Below, one piece after another: positions 1 through 8,280 of a stretch of 39,602 bases of DNA. How positions within the stretch are numbered: the first letter of the stretch is position 1; each line of letters begins with the position of its first letter. The translations under genes and the position numbers were made by a program. This DNA is from Gammaproteobacteria bacterium. GTDB lineage: Bacteria; Pseudomonadota; Gammaproteobacteria; Xanthomonadales; Rhodanobacteraceae. The DNA is taken from the NCBI GenBank assembly GCA_021325195.1, contig JAJPHQ010000072.1, positions 1 through 39,602 on the forward strand, read 5' to 3'. The notes beneath the pieces were generated by a model. The model had not been told where the DNA came from, did not search any database, and worked only from the letters and a program-made list of their open reading frames with translations.

Positions 1-642
<642 letters not shown>

Positions 643-681
643 GCGCCGGGACTCGGGACTCGGGGAAGCCTAACAACTCGT

Positions 682-832
682 CGTCATTCCGGGGCCATCG
701 CCGACTTTATCGGCGATGGAACCCGGAATCCATTTTGATTTCGATCTCATAAAAAATAAAAATGGATTCCGGCTTTCCTCGCTCCTCAAAGCGCGGCCGT
801 CCATGGCCGCTCTCCGCGTCGCCGGAATGACG
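682..832. repeat. MITE/REP-like inverted-repeat element, copy 1 (151 bp)
   Basis: The outer ends are CGTCATTCCGG and CCGGAATGACG. Inside are two further perfect stems: CCATCGCCGA/TCGGCGATGG around a 5-nt loop, and CCGGAATCCATTTT/AAAATGGATTCCGG around an AT-rich centre. The whole element can fold as a branched cruciform. It has no coding capacity. Related copies lie at 10001-10053 and 37439-37556, all intergenic, so this is a mobile or dispersed non-autonomous repeat and not a gene-specific terminator. Confidence 0.85.
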
Positions 833-860
833 GCCATTATTTCAATGAGGCTCGTCACCC

Positions 861-1664
861 ATGAACCGCATCGCCGTTTTCGTTGACGCGGGTTATTTCT
901 ACGCTTCCGCCAGCGATCTGCTGTTCGGCGCGCCGCTGCGGCGCGGCGAACTGCGCCTCGCCAACGCCGAATTCACCGAATACCTGAAACAGCAGGCCGA
1001 GGCGATCGCCGGCTGTCAGCTGCTGCGGATCTACTGGTACGACGGCACCAATTCCGGGCCCAGCGCCGCGCACCTGGCGATGGCCTACCTCGACAACGTC
1101 AAGCTGCGGCTGGGTTTCGTCAACCAGTCGGGCGAACAGAAGGGCGTGGACGGCCTGATCTTTTCCGACCTCACCAACCTTGCGCGCAATCGCGCGATCT
1201 CCGACGCGCTGCTGATCGCCGGCGACGAGGACCTGCGCGTGGGCGTGCAGCAGGCGCAGGAACACGGCATCCGGGTGCACCTGCTGGGCGTCGAGCCCAA
1301 GGATCCTTCCGGCAACGAGTCGGCGGCGCTGCAGCGCGAGGCCGATACGCGCCGGCAACTGGATGCCGCGACGCTCGGGCAATTCCTGTTCCGGCGCGAA
1401 TTCGTTGGCGCCTCGACGGAACCCGGCGCGGATACCGACCGCAACCTCGCGCGCATGCAGGAACTGGCCGGCGAATACGCGGCAACGCTCGGCGCCGCGC
1501 AGCGGGACATGATCCTGCAGTTGCCCGAACGCACCCCGCTGCCTCACGAACTGGACCGCGAACTGCTGCTGCGCGCCAGCGAACTGCTGGGCCGCAAGCT
1601 CGAGGAAACCGAAAAGCGCGTGTTGCGCGGCGCGCTGCGTTCGGCCATCACCGCTTCACCCTGA
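861..1664 (+). CDS. NYN domain (LabA/DUF88-type) putative RNase
   Basis: The 267-residue protein begins MNRIAVFVDAGYFYASASDL; FVDAGYFY is the first acidic motif of the NYN/PIN-like fold. A second motif, KGVDGLIFSDL, and a third, DALLIAGDEDL, supply the other conserved acidic residues expected to coordinate metal in this nuclease-like fold. The C-terminal third (roughly residues 190-267) is helical and charged and may be a nucleic-acid binding or interaction module. Family members are thought to act on RNA, but the substrate cannot be deduced here. The start follows a TGAGGCTCGTCACCC leader with a modest Shine-Dalgarno sequence. The gene stands alone, preceded by the repeat at 682-832. Confidence 0.85.
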   Translation: MNRIAVFVDAGYFYASASDLLFGAPLRRGELRLANAEFTEYLKQQAEAIAGCQLLRIYWYDGTNSGPSAAHLAMAYLDNVKLRLGFVNQSGEQKGVDGLIFSDLTNLARNRAISDALLIAGDEDLRVGVQQAQEHGIRVHLLGVEPKDPSGNESAALQREADTRRQLDAATLGQFLFRREFVGASTEPGADTDRNLARMQELAGEYAATLGAAQRDMILQLPERTPLPHELDRELLLRASELLGRKLEETEKRVLRGALRSAITASP

Positions 1665-1856
1665 GGAAACTCTGATCAGTCAGAACTTCCCCGAGCCGAC
1701 CGGGCAAAGGCCTGCCGAACATCGCCGCACGAGATCGCCGCGCATGCCGAACCGGTCGAGGCACGGACGGCGATCAGCGCCCGCCGGCCGCCCATCGACA
1801 GGCCCGTCCCGGGTTTGACGACAGGGCGCAAGGCCATGGGGGGCAGGCCAACCGTT

Positions 1857-3860
1857 TCAGTGTTCGCTGACCCTCAGATTTTTCATCAGCAGGTCCAGCT
1901 TCGCCTTCATGAAATCCTGCGGATGGTTGCCCTCGATGCCGTAGAACGCGGTGTACAGCACTGAAGGCGGCTTGCCGCCCGACGAAGCGGGCGCAACGAC
2001 CGCATCGATCTTCATCACGTCATCCTCGTAGCGCGCCACGCCGTCGTACGGATGTTGCCGCTGCGACAGCTTCCGCCAGCGGCTGGTCATGTCGTCGTCC
2101 AGCCCCGCGGGCGGTTCCGCAAAGCGCTGGACGTTGACGCCGTTGTGGTCGTCGGACGCCTTGTCCTTCCATACCTCCACGTCCGCCACGTCCCAGGCCG
2201 GCTTGCCGTGGTCCAGCAGGAACCGGAAACCCAGCCACAGCAGGCTGTCCGGGGTGATCGCCTGCACTTCGGGCGTGAACGAGAACACCACCCGCTGCGA
2301 GCTGTATCCGAAACGCCGGCCGTAGTCGTAGTCGATCCGGATATTCCCGAACGCCGCCGGCAGCCACGCGGATTGACCCAGGAAATCCTTCCACTGCGCC
2401 AGCGTGCCCTCGTAGGTCACGTGGATGAAGCTGCTGAGTTCGTCCAGGTCCAGCAGCGTGTCGTGACGGTGCGCCGCCGGCGCCAGCCGCATCAGCATCA
2501 CGCAGCCGTCCGGCACCGGCAGCGCATAGGTCACCACCAGCGCGTTGGCGTAGGGCAGCGTCCAGATGCCGACCTGCCATTTGCGCTGCCACGCATCCAC
2601 GTGCGTGGACTCGCTGACGGGTTTGCCCAGCGAGGTGATCTTGACCTTCTCGCTCGCGACCGAACGCTGGAACATGCCGGTCTTCGCCAGCAGGTCCATG
2701 CGCGTCCCGGCATCGCCGTAGAACGCGGCGGCGGGCACGTCGTCCGGTCGCCGGATGTGGATCAGGCCGTTGCGGCCGGCCCCGCCGAGATCGACGTAAC
2801 CGTTGCCTTCCAGCGTGAAATGCCGCGAGCTCGTGCCCGCGCGGCCCCATTCGCCGTTGCTGCCACGCACGATCAGCGTGGGAAAGGCATCCATCCGCGT
2901 TTGCTGATACAGCAGACGCCGTGAACCGCCGCCGTTCGGGAACAGGTTGGCGGATTCCTTGGCCAGCAGCGCCTTCAGTTGCGCGTCGTTCCAGGCGTCG
3001 AAGCGCGTCTGGAAGTTCCGGTAGAAATCCGCCAGCGGCAGCGGCAACGCGAACCGGGCCTTGAAGATGCCGTTCTGCATGGTCTCGAACAGGTCGAGCT
3101 GGTAGGCGGAACGCGCGTCCATCACCGCCTCGCCGTCGGGCGCGTTCAGCACCTCGCGGATCGGCAGCGCGTAGTTCAGGTTCTCGTTGGGCGACTTCGC
3201 CAGTACCACACCGATCACCTTGCCGTCCTGGTCCAGCAGCGGGCCGCCGCTGTTGCCGGGCGAAGCCGCCGCGGAAAAGCGCATCCACTTCCACGCGCCT
3301 TCCTGCTGCTCGGGCGTGTCCGAGGTGTACAAGCCGTCGCGGATCACCACGCCGGTGCCCAGCGCGTTGCCCACCGCATACACCACGCTGTTCAAGGCCG
3401 GCTTGGTGTCGATGTCCAGCGCGGCATCGCCGGGCTGCTTGGCAAGCGTGAACACCACGAAATCCCGGCGCAGGTCGAACTTCTCGACCCTGTCGATCGG
3501 ATACACGTTGCCCTTGCCGTCGCGCAGCGCCGGCGGTCCCCACAGGCTGTCCAGCCCCGCCATCAGCACGTGGCCGGCGGTGACGTACCTGCCGCGGCCG
3601 ATCGCGAAGGCCGTGCCGATCGAGTAGTACTTGTCGGTGCGTTCCTGGTACGGCAGCAAATCCAGCGGCAACGGTTTTTCGTAGGTCAGCGGATCGTGGA
3701 CCGGCTTGGCCTGCACCACCTCGAAGGTGGCCGCCTCGATCTTCGGCAAAACCGAGGGATCCAGCGTGGCCGCATGCGCCGCCGGCACAATCCCGGCAAC
3801 AAGGCACAACGTGCAGCGCACGAACCAGACCCGGACGGCGCGATCCGCGAATGCTCCCAT
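1857..3860 (-). CDS. Secreted trypsin-like serine protease with long unknown C-terminal region
   Basis: The N-terminus, read from Met at 3860, is a signal peptide (charged start, hydrophobic CTLCLVAGIVPA, then AAHA cleavage region), so export is expected. Residues about 75-230 form an S1/HtrA-like protease core: His97 in YVTAGHVL, Asp133 in RRDFVVF, and Ser204 in SPGNSGGPL. There is no PDZ domain. The remaining ~430 residues are unlike any domain I recognise and are rich in aromatic beta-type segments. An in-frame start at 3926 would add 22 residues before the signal peptide; I prefer 3860 because the signal peptide then sits at the N-terminus and a GGGGGTTGG stretch lies just upstream. The gene is divergent from the AraC-type regulator. 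Protease assignment is firm, biological substrate unknown. Confidence 0.85.
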   Translation of the reverse strand: MGAFADRAVRVWFVRCTLCLVAGIVPAAHAATLDPSVLPKIEAATFEVVQAKPVHDPLTYEKPLPLDLLPYQERTDKYYSIGTAFAIGRGRYVTAGHVLMAGLDSLWGPPALRDGKGNVYPIDRVEKFDLRRDFVVFTLAKQPGDAALDIDTKPALNSVVYAVGNALGTGVVIRDGLYTSDTPEQQEGAWKWMRFSAAASPGNSGGPLLDQDGKVIGVVLAKSPNENLNYALPIREVLNAPDGEAVMDARSAYQLDLFETMQNGIFKARFALPLPLADFYRNFQTRFDAWNDAQLKALLAKESANLFPNGGGSRRLLYQQTRMDAFPTLIVRGSNGEWGRAGTSSRHFTLEGNGYVDLGGAGRNGLIHIRRPDDVPAAAFYGDAGTRMDLLAKTGMFQRSVASEKVKITSLGKPVSESTHVDAWQRKWQVGIWTLPYANALVVTYALPVPDGCVMLMRLAPAAHRHDTLLDLDELSSFIHVTYEGTLAQWKDFLGQSAWLPAAFGNIRIDYDYGRRFGYSSQRVVFSFTPEVQAITPDSLLWLGFRFLLDHGKPAWDVADVEVWKDKASDDHNGVNVQRFAEPPAGLDDDMTSRWRKLSQRQHPYDGVARYEDDVMKIDAVVAPASSGGKPPSVLYTAFYGIEGNHPQDFMKAKLDLLMKNLRVSEH

Positions 3861-3927
3861 GGATGCCAACCCCCATTGCAGAAACCAAGGTCCCGCCCTC
3901 CGCGGGCGGGTGGCGCATGGTGACACG

Positions 3928-3957
3928 AACCCGTACCGGTTGCCTACGTGACGGGTT
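3928..3957. promoter_or_regulatory. Candidate operator between divergent protease and AraC genes
   Basis: An inverted repeat AACCCGT (3928-3934) and ACGGGTT (3951-3957), spaced by 16 bp, sits in the 107-bp divergent intergenic region, 11 bp before the AraC-type start codon. Its placement suggests a regulator site. Which protein binds it is unknown; AraC proteins more often use direct repeats. Confidence 0.3.
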
Positions 3958-3967
3958 ACCCTTGGGC

Positions 3968-4873
3968 ATGGGCCTGAGCAGCGAACTGTTGCACGTTGAT
4001 GCGCTGCTGCGCGCGCGCTGGGTGCGCTGCCGTCCGCACGGCCACGCCTGCGGTGCCGCCGAAGCCTCGACGGCGAACACGCTGGCGTTTCCGCTGCAAG
4101 GCGTGTTCGTCAAGCACCTCGACGACGGCCGCAAGGTGGTGGCGCACGCCGGGCAAGCGGTGTTCTTCAACAAGGACGAAAGCTACCGCGTCAGCCATCC
4201 ACGCGGCGGCGACGACTGCTTCGTGCTGGAACCCGCCGAACCGCTGCTGCGTGAATTGCTGGCCGTGCACGATCCGCACGCGGCGGAACGCACCTCGTCG
4301 CCGTTTCGCGCCAGCCACGCGCCGTTGCCCGCGCCTGCGTTGTTGCGCCAGCGCCTGCTGTGGCGCAGCCTGCGCGAGGCACGCGCCACGCTGGAGATCG
4401 AGGAACGCGCGCTGGAACTCGTCGCCGCGGCGCTGGCGGCGATGCCCGTGCCGCCGCCGCGCAGCGTGCGCAGCCGGCCGGCCGCGCAACGGCGCCGGCG
4501 CGAACAGGTGCACGCGATCGCGGTGCTGCTGACCGCCGAACCCGTGCGACGCTGGACACTGGACGAACTCGCACGGCGCGTGCACGGCTCGCCCTTCCAC
4601 CTGGCCCGCGCGTTCCGCGGCGAGCAGGGCTCGTCGATCCATCGATACCTGCTGCACCTGCGGCTGGCGCACGCGCTGGATGCCGTGCTCGACACAGACG
4701 CGGCACTGACGGCGATCGCGCTGGAGGCCGGCTTCGCCACGCCCAGTCACTTCACCGCGGCATTCCGCGCGCGTTACGGTGCCACGCCCTCTGCGCTGCG
4801 GCGCGATTTGCGCGCCGCCACCGCGCGCGAATTGCGCAGGATTTCGACAGCGGCGGGCGCCGTCCGCCGCTAA
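3968..4873 (+). CDS. AraC-family transcriptional regulator
   Basis: This 301-residue protein has a cupin-like N-terminal sensing part (about residues 10-100, including KVVAHAGQAVFFNKDESYRVSHP) and a C-terminal AraC DNA-binding domain with two helix-turn-helix motifs. The first lies in WTLDELARRVHGSPFHLARAF. The second lies in LTAIALEAGFATPSHFTAAF, followed by RARYGATPSALR, which resembles the family signature. The ATG at 3968 was chosen because the domain begins right after it; an earlier in-frame start at 3851 would run through the divergent promoter. Neighbouring downstream genes (4924 and 5484) run the same way and may be its targets. The inducer is unknown. Confidence 0.88.
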   Translation: MGLSSELLHVDALLRARWVRCRPHGHACGAAEASTANTLAFPLQGVFVKHLDDGRKVVAHAGQAVFFNKDESYRVSHPRGGDDCFVLEPAEPLLRELLAVHDPHAAERTSSPFRASHAPLPAPALLRQRLLWRSLREARATLEIEERALELVAAALAAMPVPPPRSVRSRPAAQRRRREQVHAIAVLLTAEPVRRWTLDELARRVHGSPFHLARAFRGEQGSSIHRYLLHLRLAHALDAVLDTDAALTAIALEAGFATPSHFTAAFRARYGATPSALRRDLRAATARELRRISTAAGAVRR

Positions 4874-4923
4874 GGTTGCATCGAGGCGGGCCGGTTGCCC
4901 GCGACGAGCGTGTGGCGATCCCG

Positions 4924-5460
4924 ATGTCTTCCCCGGTTACGGCTTTTCTCGACGCCCTGCGTGCCGACGGCCCCGACCCCGAGCACGCCGAGACACTCGC
5001 CCTGTACGGCCAATTCGTGGGTTCCTGGCGGGTCGAGAACACCGATCACCGCCCCGACGGCAGCACCCACGTCGCCATCGGCGAATGGCACTTCGGCTGG
5101 GTGCTACAGGGGCGCGTCATCCAGGATGTCTGGATCACGCCCGCGCGCGGCACCGATCCGGCCACGTTGCCGCCCGGTTACCGGCATCGCTATGGCACCA
5201 CGCTCAGGATGTATCTGCCGGAACAACGCTGCTGGCGGATCCTGTGGACCGATCCGGTCACCGGCTCGTCGGTGAGCCAGATCGGACGCGGGGAGAACGG
5301 CGGCATCGTGCAACTCGGCACCACCGCCGACGGCGTGCCGATGCGCTGGAGTTTCCGCGACATCACCCGCGACAGCTTCCGCTGGGTCGGCGAAATCTCC
5401 GACGACGGCGGCAAGAGCTGGCGGCTGCAACTCGTGATGCGCGCGACGCGCATCGCCTGA
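4924..5460 (+). CDS. Lipocalin-like (DUF1579-type) protein of unknown function
   Basis: This 178-residue protein has no signal peptide. It contains the pattern LYGQFVGSWRVENTDHRPDG, an opening strand of a lipocalin-like barrel, then GEWHFGWVLQGRVIQDVWI, and ends with SDDGGKSWRLQLVMRATR. The same order of motifs appears in the exported protein at 6393-6980, so the two are probably distant relatives. No catalytic motif is evident. It lies 50 bp after the AraC-type regulator and 23 bp before the VOC gene, all co-directional, which suggests a small operon. The ATG at 4924 precedes the conserved region; a GTG about 12 bp upstream is an alternative start. Function is not deduced. Confidence 0.7.
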   Translation: MSSPVTAFLDALRADGPDPEHAETLALYGQFVGSWRVENTDHRPDGSTHVAIGEWHFGWVLQGRVIQDVWITPARGTDPATLPPGYRHRYGTTLRMYLPEQRCWRILWTDPVTGSSVSQIGRGENGGIVQLGTTADGVPMRWSFRDITRDSFRWVGEISDDGGKSWRLQLVMRATRIA

Positions 5461-5483
5461 TTCGACCCATCGAGGAGGACACC

Positions 5484-5843
5484 ATGTACGACCATCTGGG
5501 CCTGCACGTGAAAGACCTCGACGCGAGCGTGCGTTTCTACGAAGCCGCGTTGAAACCGCTCGGGCACGTTCTGTCTTCGCGCGGCGATACCCACGCCGGC
5601 CTGGGGCCGCGCGGCGCGCCGGCGCTGTGGCTGTACGCGGGCGGCAGGAAGACGTCGCATGCGCACGTCGCGTTCCGCGCCGCGTCGCGCGCCGTCGTGG
5701 AACGCTTCCACCGCGACGGCCTCAAGGCTGGCGGCGTCGATCACGGCAAGCCGGGCGTGCGCACGGACTATGCGCCAAATTACTACGCCGCGTTCCTGAT
5801 CGACCCCGACGGAAACAACGTCGAGGCGGTGTGCATGGAGTAA
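5484..5843 (+). CDS. VOC (glyoxalase/dioxygenase-fold) family protein
   Basis: This 119-residue single-domain protein opens with YDHLGLHVKDLDASVRFYEAALKPLGH, the characteristic first beta-alpha-beta unit of the vicinal oxygen chelate fold. It closes with YYAAFLIDPDGNNVEAVCME, the paired second module with the usual DPDGNxxE ending. Candidate metal ligands are His5-His8 in HLGLH and the C-terminal Glu. A strong Shine-Dalgarno sequence (GAGGAGG) lies 6 nt before the ATG. VOC proteins include glyoxalases, fosfomycin-resistance enzymes and ring-cleaving dioxygenases; the sequence alone does not decide among these. It is probably co-transcribed with the gene at 4924. Confidence 0.85.
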   Translation: MYDHLGLHVKDLDASVRFYEAALKPLGHVLSSRGDTHAGLGPRGAPALWLYAGGRKTSHAHVAFRAASRAVVERFHRDGLKAGGVDHGKPGVRTDYAPNYYAAFLIDPDGNNVEAVCME

Positions 5844-5955
5844 ACCCGCGATCCGCTTGACCCGCCGCAAGACCCTTCGCCCTCCGGTAGGGGGTCCAGT
5901 GGGCAATCCTGGCAGGACTGCTTGTCCGTCAGCGCCGCTTGTGGCAGCGCCGCGC

Positions 5956-6327
5956 TCAGCCCATGTCGTAGAAGAACTGCTCGCGGTCGATCTTGCCGTC
6001 GCGCACGTGATAGAGACAGATCTCGCGCATGCTCGTGCGGCCGCGGCCCTTCATGGTGGCGTCCAGCGTGGCCGCGACGGCGAACCAGTTCCCGGCGATC
6101 ACCGGGTCGCTGACGGTGCTGCCGTGCACCGCTTCCAGCATGTCGTGGAACTTGCGGCCCTTCTCGAAGATGGCATCCAGTCCCTTGGCATCGCCCAGGG
6201 CGCCGGCCGGTGCGCCCGGCATTTCGATGCTCACGGCGTCCTGCGCGTACAGCTCCCGCTGCGCCTGCTCGTACTCGCCCTTGCGGCACAGTTCGACCAG
6301 GCGCCTGGCAATCTGTTCGGTGTTCAT
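5956..6327 (-). CDS. NTF2-like / SnoaL-like small protein
   Basis: This 123-residue protein begins MNTEQIARRLVELCRKGEY and continues with a cone-shaped NTF2-fold pattern: an N-terminal helix pair, AQRELYAQDAVSIEMPG, then KFHDMLEAVHG and a beta-sheet ending REICLYHVRDGKIDREQFFYDM. SnoaL-like members include isomerases, cyclases and dehydratases, but many are uncharacterised. The start at 6327 is supported by AAGGAG 8 nt upstream; a longer reading to 6396 has no such support. It is convergent with the VOC gene and lies downstream of the exported lipocalin-like gene on the same strand. Confidence 0.8.
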   Translation of the reverse strand: MNTEQIARRLVELCRKGEYEQAQRELYAQDAVSIEMPGAPAGALGDAKGLDAIFEKGRKFHDMLEAVHGSTVSDPVIAGNWFAVAATLDATMKGRGRTSMREICLYHVRDGKIDREQFFYDMG

Positions 6328-6362
6328 GGCTGACTCCTTCGACGACGTAACAACGTCAAGTT

Positions 6363-6386
6363 GGTGGCGAAATGGGTGGCGAAATG
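6363..6386. repeat. Perfect tandem 12-mer (two copies)
   Basis: GGTGGCGAAATG occurs twice head to tail (6363-6374 and 6375-6386) in the 65-bp gap between two minus-strand genes. It may reflect replication slippage; no function is apparent. Confidence 0.8.
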
Positions 6387-6392
6387 AATGGT

Positions 6393-6980
6393 TCACTCGA
6401 CCCGGCGCAGCTCTTGCGTCCAGTTGGTTTCCCAGGTCTTGCCGCCATCCGCCGAATAAGCTTGCTCCCAGCGCGCCGACGTCGGGGTGATGTGCGACCA
6501 GATGAAACGCACCTTGATCGGTTTGCCGCGCAGCGTGTCATCGGCGTAGAAAGTGCCGACACCATTCACGAACCGGCCTTTGACGGGCGGATCGAGCGGA
6601 CCGTGAGGGTTGCGGCCGTCTATCCACCAGATGGCCCAGAGCCCGGTCTTGGGATCATAAGCCCGCGGCGCAACGCCGCGATAGATGCCTTCGGGCGTGT
6701 CGAACTCCGTGTCATCGACGTTCGCTTGACCGTTCATCAACTTGATGTTGCGGATGGTGCCGTCGAATTCTTCCCAGTCGTGGCTGCCCACGAGGCGATC
6801 CTTCAACCTGCGGCTGTGCACGCGCCACGTACCGGTGAAGAAGTCGAAATCGTGCAATCCGGAAAGGTTGCGCACCTGTACCGGCTTAGGAGTGTCCTGA
6901 GAAGCATGAGCGGGAGGAAGGTTCGCCCACAGTGCCCCTGCCAGCAGGCCAGTTGCGATGGCGTAGCGGAAATGGTGCAT
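6393..6980 (-). CDS. Exported lipocalin-like (DUF1579-type) protein
   Basis: The 195-residue protein starts with a signal peptide (MHHFRYAIATGLLAGALWAN, cleavage after PPAHA), so it is exported to the periplasm. The mature part contains LHDFDFFTGTWRVHSRRLKD, a beta-barrel opening strand, then YDPKTGLWAIWWIDGRNPHG, and ends SADGGKTWETNWTQELRRV. This motif order parallels the cytosolic protein at 4924-5460. No catalytic residues are recognised. It is 65 bp upstream of the NTF2-like gene and probably shares its transcript. Function unknown. Confidence 0.75.
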   Translation of the reverse strand: MHHFRYAIATGLLAGALWANLPPAHASQDTPKPVQVRNLSGLHDFDFFTGTWRVHSRRLKDRLVGSHDWEEFDGTIRNIKLMNGQANVDDTEFDTPEGIYRGVAPRAYDPKTGLWAIWWIDGRNPHGPLDPPVKGRFVNGVGTFYADDTLRGKPIKVRFIWSHITPTSARWEQAYSADGGKTWETNWTQELRRVE

Positions 6981-7037
6981 GGAAGAAGCCTCGCGGTTGC
7001 CGACGCAGTGCCGCGCCGGGCTTTCATTATGGGGCAG

Positions 7038-7063
7038 GCTGCTGACAGCATGGTGTCAGCAGC
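7038..7063 (-). terminator. Strong hairpin downstream of HtrA-like gene
   Basis: GCTGCTGACA and TGTCAGCAGC form a perfect 10-bp stem around a 6-nt loop, 14 bp after the stop of the gene at 7078-8121. No T-run follows, so it may stop polymerase only weakly or protect the 3' end. Confidence 0.5.
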
Positions 7064-7077
7064 GAACCGCCATGCGC

Positions 7078-8121
7078 TCAGCGGCCGGACAATTCGCTGG
7101 GCGTGATCGCGAACTCGCGGCGCAGGTCGCGGCGCAGCACCGCGATCGCCGTGCTGCGGCCGATGCGTTCGGCATCCAGCAACCGGTGCAACGCGTCGAT
7201 GCCGTCCACCGCGTGGCCGTCGAAGGCGACCACGATGTCGCCCGCTTCCAGACCCGCACGCGCTGCAGGGCCATCCGGCACGAGTTCCATCAGTCGCACC
7301 GCGGTTTCGATGGTCAGATCGAAATGGCGCACGTAGCGGCGCGGCAGGCGCAGGTTCTGCGCGCCCACGCCCAGCGAGGCGCGACGCACCCGGCCGTGAC
7401 GCATCAGTTGCGGCACCACTTGCTGCGCGATGTCGATCGACACCGCGAAACAGATGCCCTGCGCGGCGGCGATGATCGCGGTGTTGACGCCGATCACGCG
7501 TCCCCCGGCATCCAGCAGCGGACCGCCGGAGTTGCCGGGATTGAGCGCGGCGTCGGTCTGGATCACGTCCTCGATCAGGCGCCCGCTCACCGCGCGCAGG
7601 CTGCGGCCCAGCGCGCTCACCACGCCTGCGGTGACCGTGGATTCGAAGCCGAACGGATTGCCGATCGCCACCACCAATTGACCCACGCGGATCGCACGCG
7701 CCGATCCCAACTGCAGCGCCGGCAACGGCTGCGACGCGGGCACGCGCAGCAGCGCGAGATCGGTGTGCGGGTCTTCACCCAGAAGGTCGGCCGCGAGCGT
7801 CTGCCCGGCCGTGGTCATCACCTCGATCCGCCGCGCACCCTGCACCACGTGCGCGTTGCTCAGGATCAAACCGTCCGGCGTGAACAGGAAACCGGAACCG
7901 CCGCCGCCCGGCAGGCGGCGTCCACGCCCGTCGCGGCGATCGGGCACCGCGATCGCCACCACCGCGGGACCGGCGCGTTCGGCGACGCCGGTGACCGTGC
8001 GCGAATACGCATCGAGCGCGGCCGTGTCGTCCCGTTCGGCGCTGCCCGTTGCTGCGGATGCGGGCGTGACCGGCGTTCCGGCCGAGGGATCGCCGACATG
8101 GCGCGGTTCGTTGTCGAGCAT
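7078..8121 (-). CDS. HtrA/DegP-like S1C serine protease with one PDZ domain, no signal peptide
   Basis: Numbering from Met at 8121, the protease core carries His91 (LSNAHVV), Asp121 (PHTDLALLRV) and Ser198 (LNPGNSGGPLL), the full catalytic triad of the HtrA family. FLFTPDGLILSN and VAIGNPFGFESTVTAGVVSA are also typical. The last ~95 residues form a single PDZ domain (LMELVPDGPAARAGLEAGDIVVAFDG). DegP has two PDZ domains, so this is closer to DegS or HhoB in layout. Neither the 8121 start nor the longer reading to 8295 gives a signal peptide or membrane anchor, which is unusual and suggests a cytosolic enzyme or an unrecognised export route. It is a single-gene unit. Confidence 0.88.
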   Translation of the reverse strand: MLDNEPRHVGDPSAGTPVTPASAATGSAERDDTAALDAYSRTVTGVAERAGPAVVAIAVPDRRDGRGRRLPGGGGSGFLFTPDGLILSNAHVVQGARRIEVMTTAGQTLAADLLGEDPHTDLALLRVPASQPLPALQLGSARAIRVGQLVVAIGNPFGFESTVTAGVVSALGRSLRAVSGRLIEDVIQTDAALNPGNSGGPLLDAGGRVIGVNTAIIAAAQGICFAVSIDIAQQVVPQLMRHGRVRRASLGVGAQNLRLPRRYVRHFDLTIETAVRLMELVPDGPAARAGLEAGDIVVAFDGHAVDGIDALHRLLDAERIGRSTAIAVLRRDLRREFAITPSELSGR

Positions 8122-8280
8122 GGGCGCGATATGGGGACGGTCGTGTGCGCAACAAGTGCGGCGACACGGCTCCCGGGTGAGGCTGGATTCTTTCCCGCGC
8201 GGTTCCCATACCCGCCGGAAAGGGAGTGATCGTCGAGCGATCGTCGCGCCATGCGCAACAACGTGATTAAATTGCCGCGA

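Noticed and set aside
682-832. Reading the repeat element as a complete insertion sequence or as the rpoD terminator
   Set aside because: It has no transposase and recurs at unrelated places, so it is neither an autonomous element nor a gene-specific terminator.
2020-4173. A 717-codon minus-strand frame overlapping the protease
   Set aside because: Arg- and Gly-rich low-complexity translation in another frame of a gene with a clear catalytic triad; no recognisable domain.
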